In this document: piece by piece, positions 16,608 through 24,860 of the stretch
Numbering within the stretch: the stretch's first letter is position 1
Layout: the number at the start of each line of letters is the position of its first letter
NCBI GenBank assembly: GCA_944324435.1
Contig: CALUWH010000001.1
Location: 62,001 to 126,000 of the forward strand
Source: Candidatus Gastranaerophilales bacterium
GTDB taxonomy: Bacteria; Cyanobacteriota; Vampirovibrionia; Gastranaerophilales; Gastranaerophilaceae
Length of the DNA: 64,000 nucleotides
Direction: 5' to 3'
Notes under the pieces: model-generated
Database searches by the model: none
What the model was told of the DNA's origin: nothing
Seen by the model: only the letters and a program-made list of their open reading frames with translations
Made by a program: the position numbers and the translations under genes

Positions 16608-16979
16608 ATGCAAAAAGAAGTAATTACACTCAGAAATTACGCCCATATAGGCGATGCTGTTTGGGAACTGTTTGTTCGTGAATATACCGTGTTTAAGACT
16701 CAAAATGCCAAGATTTTACATAAAATAACAACAGACCGCGTTAATACTGTATTTCAGAAAAATCTTCTGAATATCATAATGCCGGAATTGACTGACGAAG
16801 AGCTTGAACTGGTAAAAAGAGCCCGAAATCTTCCGATTCCTGTTGCAAGAAGGACAATTCAAAAAGATTACAGGCAAGCAACAGCCTTTGAGGCCTTGAT
16901 AGGCATCTGGTACCTTCACAACAAACCCAGGCTTTTGTATTTTTATGAAAAATTCAAAACTCTGGATGCATTTAATTGA
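16608..16979 (+). CDS. mrnC: Mini-ribonuclease III
   Basis: 123 residues: an RNase III catalytic domain without the double-stranded RNA-binding domain. YAHIGDAVWELFVREY contains the conserved Gly-Asp-Ala/Glu region and AFEALIGIWYL the second acidic cluster; KRARNLPIPVARRTIQKDYRQAT matches the K-R-x-R-N block. In Bacillus, Mini-III matures 23S rRNA ends. There is no Shine-Dalgarno; a TATAAG-like box lies close to the ATG, so the mRNA could have a very short leader. The gene overlaps the convergent TPR gene by 8 bases. Confidence 0.9.
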   Translation: MQKEVITLRNYAHIGDAVWELFVREYTVFKTQNAKILHKITTDRVNTVFQKNLLNIIMPELTDEELELVKRARNLPIPVARRTIQKDYRQATAFEALIGIWYLHNKPRLLYFYEKFKTLDAFN

Positions 16980-18009
16980 CCTGCAAATCCTCTTTAATAC
17001 GAGCCATATATTCTTTTACAAGACCGTTTTCCGGTTGTTCTGATTCAAGTTTACCAAGTTCTTTTTGGGCAAGTGCAAGATAGCCGGTATCATACAATAT
17101 TACGGCTTTGAGAAGCCGTGCCTCAAAGAAATTACCTTTAAGTTCTTCCAGAGCTTTTTTGTAATGTTTTTCGGTATAGTATAAATTTGCGAGTGCAAAA
17201 TGATAATTTTTATTGTCAGGGCTTAGAGACAAGGCAAGATTATAATTCATTTTTGCAAGCTGCGAATCTCCTTGTTTAAAATATAGATTTGCCAGATTAA
17301 AGTACGGCTCCGAATTTGTTCTATCGGCTTTTATTGCAAGGGTAAAATATTCGACCGCAGTCTTGTAATTCTCCATAAATCCTTCAACCTGACCGATAAA
17401 ATTTAATAAATCAGAGTTTGTTTCATCAATTTGAAATTTCTCTAACAGAGGAATACATTCGTCTTTGCGATTTTGACTCCATAGTATTTTGCCTAAAAGC
17501 AGCAACGCATCCTGATTGTTTTCATCTGCAGCCAAAGCTTGTTTTAGAAGTTCACTTGCTTCTGTAAGCTTATTTTTATAATAATACGCTTTTGCTTTTT
17601 CAATATAAACTTTTTCATTATAAGTTTCTATATTGTATTCAAATATTTCGTTGAATTTATTTTGTTTATTCAAAAGCCGGAAGATTTCTGCAAGATCATC
17701 GGGACTGCGTGTCACGCAATAAATATTTTTAGCGGTTTGTTCAGCTTCTTCCAATGCATTTCTGCCGATAAATATTTTTTTTAACAGCTTTAGGGTAGGA
17801 ACATGCACAGGCTCCTTATCCAACACTTGCTCTATATAATTAAGTGCACGCTCCTCACTGTTCATAAGATAATATGTATCAGCAATCTCCAGCAGCAATT
17901 CAGAACTTGTATTATCAAGCTCAAGTGCCTTATAAAACACCTCTATTGCGTGTTTGAAGTGCCCCTTTTCTTTCAAGACAAATCCTTCTTGTAATAAGTT
18001 TTTAATCAT
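16972..18009 (-). CDS. Tetratricopeptide repeat protein
   Basis: 345 residues, made almost wholly of 34-residue helical repeats. Typical units are FKHAIEVFYKALELDNTSSELLLEIADTYY, ENYKTAVEYFTLAIKADRTNSEPYFNLANLYFKQGD and SQLAKMNYNLALSLSPDNKNYHFALANLYYTEKHYKKALEEL. No signal peptide or membrane segment. TPR proteins are scaffolds for protein assembly; the partner is unknown. The start overlaps the end of the FtsB/DivIC-like gene (18002-18009), so translation may be coupled and a cell-envelope or division role is possible. Confidence 0.88.
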   Translation of the reverse strand: MIKNLLQEGFVLKEKGHFKHAIEVFYKALELDNTSSELLLEIADTYYLMNSEERALNYIEQVLDKEPVHVPTLKLLKKIFIGRNALEEAEQTAKNIYCVTRSPDDLAEIFRLLNKQNKFNEIFEYNIETYNEKVYIEKAKAYYYKNKLTEASELLKQALAADENNQDALLLLGKILWSQNRKDECIPLLEKFQIDETNSDLLNFIGQVEGFMENYKTAVEYFTLAIKADRTNSEPYFNLANLYFKQGDSQLAKMNYNLALSLSPDNKNYHFALANLYYTEKHYKKALEELKGNFFEARLLKAVILYDTGYLALAQKELGKLESEQPENGLVKEYMARIKEDLQVN

Positions 18010-18433
18010 GTTTTCTTAATCCGATAATTTTGTGAGTTTTAATTTCTTTCTCTTCTTCTTTTGGTGTATTGATTATTACCAGAACCTCATCTTCACTTGA
18101 CATTTTTAAATTATTTCTGGCAATAGCTTCCAGACCGGCAAAGTTAGAAAAATTCTTAATATTGTCTTGAAGCTGTTCATTTAGAGCTTTCGCCGCGTCT
18201 CTGGTCTTTGTAATTTGAACAATTTTTGCTTTATAAGAAACTATTTTGGATATATTTAGCACTGCACTTATAGTTATCTGCACAAGACATAATAACAAAA
18301 TTATTGTAAGAAAAGAATAATAAAATCCGCTTGTGACCGACGAAGATTTCGGCCGGCGCTTCTCTCCATCCGTTTTTTTGTTCCTGTTAATCACCCTCTT
18401 AGGTCGTTGTTGTTCTTTTGCTCTATATCTCAT
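18002..18433 (-). CDS. FtsB/DivIC-like septum formation initiator
   Basis: 143 residues. A basic cytoplasmic tail of about 35 residues (KRVINRNKKTDGEKRRPKS) is followed by one transmembrane helix (FYYSFLTIILLLCLVQITISAVL), then a periplasmic coiled coil (SYKAKIVQITKTRDAAKALNEQLQDNIKNF) and the closing EAIARNNLKMSSEDEVLVII block, which corresponds to the G/A-R-x-x-x-x-x-x-x-x-E-x-x-x-x pattern of the family. FtsB/DivIC scaffolds the divisome with FtsL/FtsQ. Short, bitopic and correctly ordered; which member it is cannot be settled. Confidence 0.8.
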   Translation of the reverse strand: MRYRAKEQQRPKRVINRNKKTDGEKRRPKSSSVTSGFYYSFLTIILLLCLVQITISAVLNISKIVSYKAKIVQITKTRDAAKALNEQLQDNIKNFSNFAGLEAIARNNLKMSSEDEVLVIINTPKEEEKEIKTHKIIGLRKHD

Positions 18434-18451
18434 AATGTTCTAATTTTACAG

Positions 18452-19174
18452 TTACAGCTTAAACCCTGTTGTAAAGCTTACGGCAGAACTTTGCCTGCCG
18501 CTGGTATAGTAAGATTGTGCAACTCCGAGTTCAAACTTTAAAGATTCTGCGTATTTTTTGAGTGCCGGATTGTATACAATAATTATCTCATTTTTATTTT
18601 TAGGTGCATTCACATAGTTTGTAAACGAATCTTTGAGTGTCAACTTATCTGTAATGTGCCACTCCGGTGTAATTTTGACAGTTCCGTACTGAGAACCGAT
18701 ATCCTGTGTAGCAGAGCGTTTAAAGGTTGTGTCCAGCGAAAAGTATTTTGGAGAATCATATCTTACAAAAACTCCGGTTGAGGATTCCATCTGGGATAAA
18801 GAAAGTTCTTCCCCCCAGAGAGTTCCGTATGTAATACCACGAAAATGTTCCGATATACTACTGCTTAGAGGTAATATATCTTTAAGATTATTTCTGCTTA
18901 TTGCCGCCCTTGCAAGAGCACTCCTGGGCGTGTTTGTGTTTGTTTTTATATCAAGAAACTTCACCGGAAGCGTTAACGTTCTCTGGGGAATATTCACCTG
19001 CGGTTTTTCAATATTCTCGTCCAAATAAATGGTTTCTACCGGATTATCATCATACTCAACCTGTCCGTTCAGTTTGTACGTTTCTTTGACAGGGGCTTCC
19101 GTATCTTCAGATTCAGAGAAAGCCGGAGATAGGTTAAAACAAATTAGAAATAGTATTAAAAACAACCTGAACAT
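18452..19174 (-). CDS. Exported hypothetical protein, possibly outer-membrane
   Basis: 240 residues with a signal peptide (MFRLFLILFLICFNLSPAFSES). No catalytic motif. The C-terminal 120 residues alternate polar and hydrophobic positions in short strands (GVFVRYDSPKYFSLDTTFKRS, GTVKITPEWHITDKLTLKDSF, ESLKFELGVAQSYYTSG, SAVSFTTGFKL) and end in an aromatic/Leu C-terminus, features of a beta-barrel or outer-membrane protein. It lies 18 bases upstream of the FtsB-like gene and may be in its operon. Function unknown. Confidence 0.65.
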   Translation of the reverse strand: MFRLFLILFLICFNLSPAFSESEDTEAPVKETYKLNGQVEYDDNPVETIYLDENIEKPQVNIPQRTLTLPVKFLDIKTNTNTPRSALARAAISRNNLKDILPLSSSISEHFRGITYGTLWGEELSLSQMESSTGVFVRYDSPKYFSLDTTFKRSATQDIGSQYGTVKITPEWHITDKLTLKDSFTNYVNAPKNKNEIIIVYNPALKKYAESLKFELGVAQSYYTSGRQSSAVSFTTGFKL

Positions 19175-19297
19175 ATATATATTTTAGATTAAATACATAA
19201 AGATTTCAATTGATATTTGTTAAATTGTTTATCCTACAGGGGAATGTAATATTTATCAGCATTGATTATAACTACTTTGTAACATAGGGGGATAATT

Positions 19298-19738
19298 ATG
19301 AATCATTCAAAAAAAAGTTTTGTGGTGGTGTTTCTTGGTTTTTTTCTTGCGTCTTGTTATGCTCAGGCAGCAGATTCGATTGCTGTTGTGGACTTACAGA
19401 AAATAGTGAGTAATTCTGCTCAGGTCAAACAGCTCAAGCTGGAGCACGAAAAGAAAATGGATGAACTAAATAAAATAATTGTAAATGCAAGGGGAGCAAT
19501 AGCAAATGAAACTGACAGCGCCAAAATTTTAAAGCTTGAGGAAAAGTATACAAATGAATTTAATGCCAAAAAGTCTTCACTCGAAAAAGAGTACAATACA
19601 CGCTTGAACGCTATAGAGAAAAGCATTCAGGATGAAATTGCAAAGAAGGCACAAAAGGACAAATATGATTATGTTTTTGCAAAGAGTGTAGTTTTATATG
19701 GCGGCAAAGATATTACAAACGAAATAAATGTAAAATAA
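19298..19738 (+). CDS. skp: OmpH/Skp-family periplasmic chaperone
   Basis: 146 residues: signal peptide (KKSFVVVFLGFFLASCYAQA), then DSIAVVDLQKIVSNSAQVKQLKLEHEKKMDELNKI, the Skp start, a long coiled-coil arm (about 45-115) and the closing DKYDYVFAKSVVLYGGKDITNEI. Skp binds unfolded outer-membrane proteins in the periplasm. FLASC could also be read as a lipobox, giving a lipoprotein; the usual cut after AQA is more likely. The presence of Skp supports an outer membrane. It is divergent from the exported gene at 18452. Confidence 0.85.
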   Translation: MNHSKKSFVVVFLGFFLASCYAQAADSIAVVDLQKIVSNSAQVKQLKLEHEKKMDELNKIIVNARGAIANETDSAKILKLEEKYTNEFNAKKSSLEKEYNTRLNAIEKSIQDEIAKKAQKDKYDYVFAKSVVLYGGKDITNEINVK

Positions 19739-19821
19739 ATTATTGCAAAATCTAATATACCCATTTGGGTTATTTTATGATATAATATAGACATAATAAC
19801 ATAACCCAAGGAGACATTATT

Positions 19822-20280
19822 ATGAGCAAAAAAATGTTAATAGCACTTTCATTAGCGATATTTTCCGGCATGACTGTTCAGGCAATTGCGAATACAACCA
19901 TATATACGGATGAGATTGGCAGACTGCATTTTTTAGGTAAAGATCCCGGAAGCAGAGTTATGCAGCAAGAGATTCAGAATTTTAACAATCCCGAACAAAA
20001 AGATTTAACAAATATTATCTACAAAAATGATCAGGAAAATTCTGAAACAAAGGTTAACACAATATCTGCACCCGAGAGTGATTCTGCTGTAGAGAATTCC
20101 GCTCCAACCGTTCCAGTAAAAGGCCGTGAAAACAAAACAAAAGGTTCTTTTACATTTAACAAGGGAGCTATGGATGCCTCGGATCCTTATACGTTTGGGG
20201 AAACTAATCTTACACCGGCCTCTGACAAGAATCTTGAAAAGCCAAAAGGCAAAGTTTTTAAAACGCTGGACAGAGATTAG
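19822..20280 (+). CDS. Exported hypothetical protein
   Basis: 152 residues with a signal peptide (MSKKMLIALSLAIFSGMTVQAIA). The mature part is polar and low-complexity, with many Asn, Lys, Glu and Pro, and no motif that was recognised. A TATAAT lies about 40 bases upstream, and AAGGAGA precedes the ATG. The strong bidirectional hairpin at 20306-20353 ends it. No function suggested; possibly a periplasmic or secreted factor. Confidence 0.75.
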   Translation: MSKKMLIALSLAIFSGMTVQAIANTTIYTDEIGRLHFLGKDPGSRVMQQEIQNFNNPEQKDLTNIIYKNDQENSETKVNTISAPESDSAVENSAPTVPVKGRENKTKGSFTFNKGAMDASDPYTFGETNLTPASDKNLEKPKGKVFKTLDRD

Positions 20281-20305
20281 TAAACAATATTTTACTAAAA
20301 GATTT

Positions 20306-20353
20306 AGACTTGTTAATTTAGCTTTACGGTTTAATTAACAAGTCTGATTTTTT
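20306..20353 (+). terminator. Rho-independent terminator overlapping the marR 3' end
   Basis: A perfect 13-bp stem AGACTTGTTAATT (20306-20318) with AATTAACAAGTCT (20333-20345), 14-base loop, followed by GATTTTTTT. On the plus strand it ends the 19822 unit; the convergent marR stop codon lies in its loop, so coding and structure share bases. Confidence 0.85.
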
Positions 20354-20770
20354 TCTCAGTAAATCTGCATATTTTTGAGTTAATACCAAAAGCCCTCTGC
20401 TCTCATCAGGTGTCATATCCGCAAAAATATCATTTTCTATATTTATAACAGGAGTTATTTTTTCTTCCACCAGTTTTTCACCGGCAGGAGTTAAAAATAT
20501 CCGCTTGTTATTCCCTTTATCCTGCCTGAACTCAATATAACCTGATTTCTCCAGATTTTTTACAGACGAGTTGATAGTTTGCTTGCTCATATAATACATT
20601 TGAGAAATTTCTTTTTGCGTACACCCCCTGCCAAGTTCAACAATTGCATAGAGAATTAAAAAAGCACTGTCAGATATGTCTAATTTAAGCGCTATATTAT
20701 GATAAACATCCGTTATTTCTTTAAATAACGTGTTAAATTGAATTCTTAAATCATTATATTCTTTTTGCAA
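20324..20770 (-). CDS. MarR-family transcriptional regulator
   Basis: 148 residues. The winged helix is clear: ILYAIVELGRGCTQKEISQMYYMSKQTINSSVKNLEKSGYIEFRQDKGNNKRIFLTPAGEKLVEE (about 40-105), flanked by dimerisation helices. The wing carries the conserved D-x-x-N-x-R. MarR dimers repress until a ligand is bound. It is divergent to an efflux locus, and the 20837-20892 spacer contains matching palindromes, so it probably represses that locus and itself. The effector may be a toxic aromatic or drug-like compound, by analogy. Confidence 0.9.
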   Translation of the reverse strand: MQKEYNDLRIQFNTLFKEITDVYHNIALKLDISDSAFLILYAIVELGRGCTQKEISQMYYMSKQTINSSVKNLEKSGYIEFRQDKGNNKRIFLTPAGEKLVEEKITPVINIENDIFADMTPDESRGLLVLTQKYADLLRKKSDLLIKP

Positions 20771-20836
20771 AATAACTCCTAAAAATATATTTTTAGATTA
20801 TCCAATTTTTAATTTATTGTCAATAAAAAATCATTA

Positions 20837-20892
20837 TTGACATTAGTCCGATTTCGGATTACGATGTTAAATCGATAGTACGATTTCGGACT
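20837..20892 (+). promoter_or_regulatory. Promoter with twin MarR-type operators
   Basis: TTGACA (20837-20842), 17-base spacer, TACGAT (20860-20865) makes a strong promoter toward the efflux genes. Two copies of CGATTTCGGA (20849-20858 and 20881-20890) sit over the spacer and just downstream; the first is part of the perfect palindrome TCCGATTTCGGA (20847-20858). The outer ends form an inverted repeat AGTCCGA / TCGGACT. Their placement is that of a repressor operator. Confidence 0.65.
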
Positions 20893-20903
20893 GGAGATTG
20901 GGA

Positions 20904-21599
20904 ATGAAAAAATATATTTGGATAATTGCACTTGGCGCTATTGTTTTGTTCAGAATCGGGGTTTATTTTGTGGGACAAATACAACAACAGCCTGCGGAAA
21001 AGGCCATTGTTAATACTGAAATTCTAAAACCTGTGGAGTACGATAATGCTCAAATTTATCAGGGTGTTTTGATATCCAGACAGTCAATTTTTATGCAGCC
21101 TCAGGTTTTCGGGCAAATTCTGGAGATTAATGTTAAAGCCGGTGATAAGGTTCAGGCCGGTCAGCTTCTTATTGTAATCGATCCGAGAAAACAGGAAGCG
21201 CTTCTAAATTCGTTTAAAGTTAAGCAAGCCTCGCTTCTTTTAAACTATGAAACCGCAAAAACCCAATTCGAAAGATATTCTGATTTATATGAAAAGAAAA
21301 CCGTAAGTAAACAGGATTTAGAAAATTACGAAAATGCTTACAAGAAAGCAAAATCTGATTATGAAGCCAACGAAGAGCAGATAAAAGAACAGGAAATTCA
21401 ATTAGGCTATCATAAGATTACCGCACCATTTTCCGGAACGGTCGGCGATATTCCGGTTAAAATCGGAGACCATGTAACACCGGAAACAAAAATGTTTTCG
21501 ATTACGCAGAATGAAACTCTTGAGTTAAATGTCGGGCTACCTGCGGACAAAGTTTTTGATATTAAGTCCGGACTTCCGGTTCAAATACTTGATTTTTAA
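20904..21599 (+). pseudogene. HlyD-type membrane fusion protein, C-terminally truncated
   Basis: 231 residues from ATG 20904 (GGAG 7 bases upstream). One N-terminal anchor (YIWIIALGAIVLFRIGVYFV), biotinyl-lipoyl-like domain (GQILEINVKAGDKVQAGQLLIVIDP), a coiled-coil hairpin (KQASLLLNYETAKTQFERYSDLYEKKTVSKQDLENYENAYKKAK) and the second half-lipoyl motif (ITAPFSGTVGDIPVKIGDHVTPETKMFSI). The frame ends right after ELNVGLPADKVFDIKSGLPVQILDF, in the beta-barrel domain, about 100 residues before a full protein would end. The next bases already encode part of an ABC-2 permease, so a deletion has joined the two. A truncated product may still be made. Confidence 0.8.
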
Positions 21600-22053
21600 T
21601 ATATTTCTATGTGTTGTAATATTTCAGATACCTTTCAGGGGAAGTTATGTTATTTTGTTTATTGTAAGCGCTCTTTTTCTTTTTACTTGCCTTGGAATCG
21701 GATTAAATATTTCATCCTTGCTTAAAAATCAATTTCTGGCAAGTATGGTTGCAATGAGTGTAGGATTTATGCCGGCTCTAATGCTTTCCGGGTTAATGTT
21801 CCCGATAAATTCTATGCCAGTTTTCTTTCAGTACCTCACAAGGATTCTTCCTCCAAGATACTACGTTTCGTTTGTGGAGAGTGAATTTATGGCAGGAGGG
21901 GTAAACAGTATCAGGCTGGAAAACGGTATATATTTAACAATCCTCGGATTGTTGTTTTTTGCTGCAGTTTATAAAAATACTTCTTTGAGGTTAGAGAAAA
22001 GCACATCGGGCCGCTTGAAAAAAGAAGTGGCTGAAAGGCGAGTGAGTGATTAA
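21594..22053 (+). pseudogene. ABC-2 permease remnant (C-terminal part only)
   Basis: From about 21594 the frame reads FNIFLCVVIFQIPFRGSYVILFIVSALFLFTCLGIGLNISSLLKNQFLASMVAMSVGFMPALMLSGLMFPINSMPVFFQYLTRILPPRYYVSFVESEFMAGG, the C-terminal half of an ABC-2 type efflux permease, in the same order as in the intact paralogue that follows. The N-terminal half and any ATPase gene that should lie between the fusion protein and the permease are missing. An ATG at 21529 in this frame translates only out-of-frame fusion-protein DNA. The stop overlaps the next ATG area, so coupling to the next gene is kept. Confidence 0.75.
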
Positions 22054-23169
22054 ATGATTCGAAGTTTTTTCCGCAGGGTTCTTGCTTTAATGAAAAAAGA
22101 ATTTATAACAATCTGGAATGACCCTAAAACAAAGGGAATAATAATTGGGCTGCCTATCGTGCAATTGTTAATATTTTCAAATGCTGCGACTATGGAGGTT
22201 CAGAATATTGATGTCGTAACTCTTGACCACTCCCAAAGTGTTGAATCCCGAGAACTTATATCAAGGTTTGAACATTCTCCAAGGTTTAGAAATTTTTATT
22301 TTGTCGATAATGAAGCCGAGTTTAAAAAGAAACTGGATACTCAAAAAGTTCAAATAGGACTGCTGATAAATAATGATTTTTCCCGAAACATAAAATCTAA
22401 TAATACTGCAAGTGTACAAGTTGTTGCTGACGGCAGACAAACAAATTCCGCATCTATTGCGTCAGGTTATGCCTCACAAATTATTACTGCTTACGGAGCA
22501 GAGATTTCTAACCAAAAAAATGGGGCAGGAATAAATGCCTCTGTGCGTAACTGGTTTAATCCTAATTTAGAATATAAATGGTATATTCTGACAGTAATTG
22601 TTGCAATGCTCTCTCTTGTTACGACTTTAATTTTAACGGCTTTGTCGATAGCAAGAGAGCGGGAACTTGGAACATTTGACCAGCTTATCGTAAGTCCTCT
22701 GTCCTCGCTGGAGATTCTTCTGGGAAAATCAATTCCTCCGCTTATAATAGCAATGGCACTGACAATGGTTATGACAGGGATTGTAATTATATTTTTCCAT
22801 ATACCGTTTGCAGGTTCATTCCTTTTGTTTATGATTGCAATATTCATTTCCTTATTGGCAATTGTCGGAGTAGGACTTTATATCTCGGCTATTTGTAATA
22901 CTCAGCAGCAGGCGATTCTGTCGGCTATGACATTTATGATTCCTGCGGTACTTTTATCCGGATTTATTTCTCCTATAGAAGATATGCCGGTCTTTTTGCA
23001 ATATTTAACCTTGCTTAATCCCGTAAGATTTTTTATGGTTCTAACGCGCGGAATATTTCTTAAAGGAATGGGAATGGAAGACGTTATAACAAACCTTATC
23101 CCTTTGATAATTATCGCCTCAATTACTTTAACCCTTGCCGGCAGAACGTTTAAACGGAAATTGGAATAA
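22054..23169 (+). CDS. ABC-2 type efflux permease
   Basis: 371 residues, intact. One N-terminal helix (GIIIGLPIVQLLIFSNAATM), a periplasmic domain of about 130 residues (EVQNIDVVTLDHSQSVESRELISRFE ...), then five or six helices with RERELGTFDQLIVSPLSSLEILLGKSIPPLIIAM (cytoplasmic loop contacting the ATPase), IPFAGSFLLFMIAIFISLLAIVGVGLYIS and FMIPAVLLSGFISPIEDMPVFLQYLTLLNPVRFF. YbhS/YbhR-type. It starts directly after the remnant. Its ATPase is not in the window, so the complex probably does not work here unless another ATPase serves it. Confidence 0.9.
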   Translation: MIRSFFRRVLALMKKEFITIWNDPKTKGIIIGLPIVQLLIFSNAATMEVQNIDVVTLDHSQSVESRELISRFEHSPRFRNFYFVDNEAEFKKKLDTQKVQIGLLINNDFSRNIKSNNTASVQVVADGRQTNSASIASGYASQIITAYGAEISNQKNGAGINASVRNWFNPNLEYKWYILTVIVAMLSLVTTLILTALSIARERELGTFDQLIVSPLSSLEILLGKSIPPLIIAMALTMVMTGIVIIFFHIPFAGSFLLFMIAIFISLLAIVGVGLYISAICNTQQQAILSAMTFMIPAVLLSGFISPIEDMPVFLQYLTLLNPVRFFMVLTRGIFLKGMGMEDVITNLIPLIIIASITLTLAGRTFKRKLE

Positions 23170-23227
23170 AAGACAGATTGCAGAAACTCCAAACATATAA
23201 TATAATACTCTAAAAGGAGAAAGGTTA

Positions 23228-23506
23228 ATGGACGATTACAAAATTATTATAACAGTTTCAGGCGCTGACAGATTCGGCATTGTGTCAGGAATTTCAACTG
23301 TACTTGCACAACACAAGGTTAATATTGAAGATATCAAACAAACTCTTATGCAAGGTCACTTTGTAATGTTCATGCTCTGTGATATAAAAGAAGCCTCGTT
23401 GAATTTTAAAGACTTAAAGAATGCTCTGATAGAAGAAGGCAATCGTCTGGAAGTAGAAGTTTGGGTTCAAAAAAAGGGCATTTTTGAAAAAATGCACACA
23501 GTGTAG
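23228..23506 (+). CDS. ACT-domain protein (UPF0237 type)
   Basis: 92 residues. YKIIITVSGADRFGIVSGISTVLAQHKVNIEDIKQTLMQGHFVMFMLCDI is a single ACT fold with the Asp-x-x-Gly-Ile pattern at the ligand-binding turn. Single ACT proteins of this family (GcvR-like) sense amino acids or act as small regulators. AAAGGAG precedes the start. It overlaps no gene but is followed one base after its stop by the TPR gene, so the two are likely co-transcribed. Confidence 0.9.
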   Translation: MDDYKIIITVSGADRFGIVSGISTVLAQHKVNIEDIKQTLMQGHFVMFMLCDIKEASLNFKDLKNALIEEGNRLEVEVWVQKKGIFEKMHTV

Positions 23507-23507
23507 T

Positions 23508-23966
23508 ATGGAAGAAGAAACGCTTAAAGAAATATCCGCTCGTTTTCGTGCTATGACCGCCAAAGTTAAATTGATAAAACTAATCGGAAAGGCAAAACAC
23601 GAGTACGACAGCTATGATTTTGAATCCGGAGCGAAAAGCCTGCAGGAAGCTTACAAAATTAATCCCGAAAATCCTGTTGTTCTCCGGGGGCTCGGCTGTT
23701 TTGAACAGGCCGCAGGAAATTACGAAAAGGCAATAGAATATTATCTCGAAGCAGCAAAATTTTCTGATAAAAAAGAAATAGAATATACTCTCATAGGTAC
23801 AGCTTATTATATTCAGGATAAACTCGATAAAGCAGTAGAAAATTTTAACATTGCGATTGACTTTAATGATGATTATGACAGAGCGTACGAAGGCAGAAAT
23901 CAGGCTATGCTGGAAAACCATATTAAAATACTTGATTTACAGGAATCGTTAAAGAAATATTTATGA
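23508..23966 (+). CDS. TPR-repeat protein
   Basis: 152 residues from ATG 23508 (MEEETLKEISARFRAM), one base after the ACT-protein stop; an upstream in-frame ATG at 23484 would overlap that gene. Three to four TPR-like helical hairpins: ESGAKSLQEAYKINPENPVVLRGLGCFEQAAGNYEKAIEYYLEAAKF and IGTAYYIQDKLDKAVENFNIAIDFNDDYDRAYEGRNQAM. Cytoplasmic. Probably a scaffold; partner unknown. Confidence 0.8.
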   Translation: MEEETLKEISARFRAMTAKVKLIKLIGKAKHEYDSYDFESGAKSLQEAYKINPENPVVLRGLGCFEQAAGNYEKAIEYYLEAAKFSDKKEIEYTLIGTAYYIQDKLDKAVENFNIAIDFNDDYDRAYEGRNQAMLENHIKILDLQESLKKYL

Positions 23967-24043
23967 GTTTAAAGTGCATAACAATAGCGATATCGGTTTT
24001 TATTACTGCAATTTAAGTCAAACAAAAAACCTTTTAATATTAT

Positions 24044-24069
24044 CTTGGGAAAATATTTTTCCAAGGAGG
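24044..24069 (+). promoter_or_regulatory. Hairpin that masks the ribosome site of the response regulator
   Basis: CTTGGGAAAA (24044-24053) can pair with TTTTTCCAAG (24056-24065, one G-U). The 3' arm runs into AAGGAGG (24063-24069), the Shine-Dalgarno of the gene at 24074, so part of it is buried when the hairpin forms. Confidence 0.4.
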
Positions 24070-24073
24070 TTTT

Positions 24074-24733
24074 ATGCAAATAAAAATATTACTTGTTGAA
24101 GACCAGAAATTAATGCGTATCGGTATAAAATCCCTGTTTTGCGACTACCCCGATTTGGAAATAATAGGCGAAGCCGTAAACGGAAAAGAAGCAATAGAAA
24201 AAGCTAAGCTTATAAAACCGGACATTATACTTATGGACATAGGTTTGCCCGATATCTCCGGCATAGAAGCCGCAAAACAAATTCTGGAGCATAACAACAA
24301 CATAAAAATAATAATGCTTACATCTCATATATCCGAAGAGGAACTTAATGCCTCGCTTACTGCAGGGGCAAGTGCCTATGTTATAAAAGATATCAGTACG
24401 GATTTTTTAATGAGCGTAATAAAAATGATAAAAGAAGGTGCCATGTGGATAGATCCGCATGTAGTACCGTTTATACGGGAGAAAAATTGTGGTATAATCC
24501 CGTCTCGAGAGGTTTCCAGAAGCACATTTAAAGAAAATCACTCAAACTTAACCAGACGAGAATACGAGGTCCTTAAACTGGTCGTAGACGGACAATCAAA
24601 CAGTCAGATAGCCAAAACTCTTACCATAAGCGAACATACCGCAAAAGCGCACGTTTGTAACATAATTCAAAAACTCGTTGTTGATGACAGGACACAGGCC
24701 GCAGTAAAAGCGCTTAAAGAGGGGCTTGTTTAA
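24074..24733 (+). CDS. NarL/FixJ-family response regulator
   Basis: 219 residues. Receiver domain: acidic pair Glu9-Asp10, phosphorylation site Asp55 (IILMDIGLPD), Thr in IIMLTSH and Lys in YVIKD. Then a linker and a LuxR-type HTH (NLTRREYEVLKLVVDGQSNSQIAKTLTISEHTAKAHVCNIIQKLVVDDRTQAAVKAL). Phosphorylation would let the HTH bind DNA. No histidine kinase gene is in the window. Its place just upstream of the fliP operon could be functional, but a strong terminator at 24741 separates them. Confidence 0.93.
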   Translation: MQIKILLVEDQKLMRIGIKSLFCDYPDLEIIGEAVNGKEAIEKAKLIKPDIILMDIGLPDISGIEAAKQILEHNNNIKIIMLTSHISEEELNASLTAGASAYVIKDISTDFLMSVIKMIKEGAMWIDPHVVPFIREKNCGIIPSREVSRSTFKENHSNLTRREYEVLKLVVDGQSNSQIAKTLTISEHTAKAHVCNIIQKLVVDDRTQAAVKALKEGLV

Positions 24734-24740
24734 GTTTCTG

Positions 24741-24774
24741 CAAAGGTCTCTTTTGAATAGAGACCTTTGTTCTT
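24741..24774 (+). terminator. Rho-independent terminator after the response regulator
   Basis: CAAAGGTCTCT (24741-24751) pairs with AGAGACCTTTG (24759-24769), 7-base loop, then TTCTTTT. Confidence 0.85.
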
Positions 24775-24860
24775 TTGAAATAAAACTTAAAGATTTGCTT
24801 TATGCTTTTAACCTCTGGTAAAATACTATCGGGTAATTAGTCGATTTTTAAGGAATTATT

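Noticed and set aside
21529-21600. Programmed frameshift between the HlyD-like and permease frames
   Set aside because: The missing part is a whole ATPase and half a permease, not one base; a deletion is simpler.
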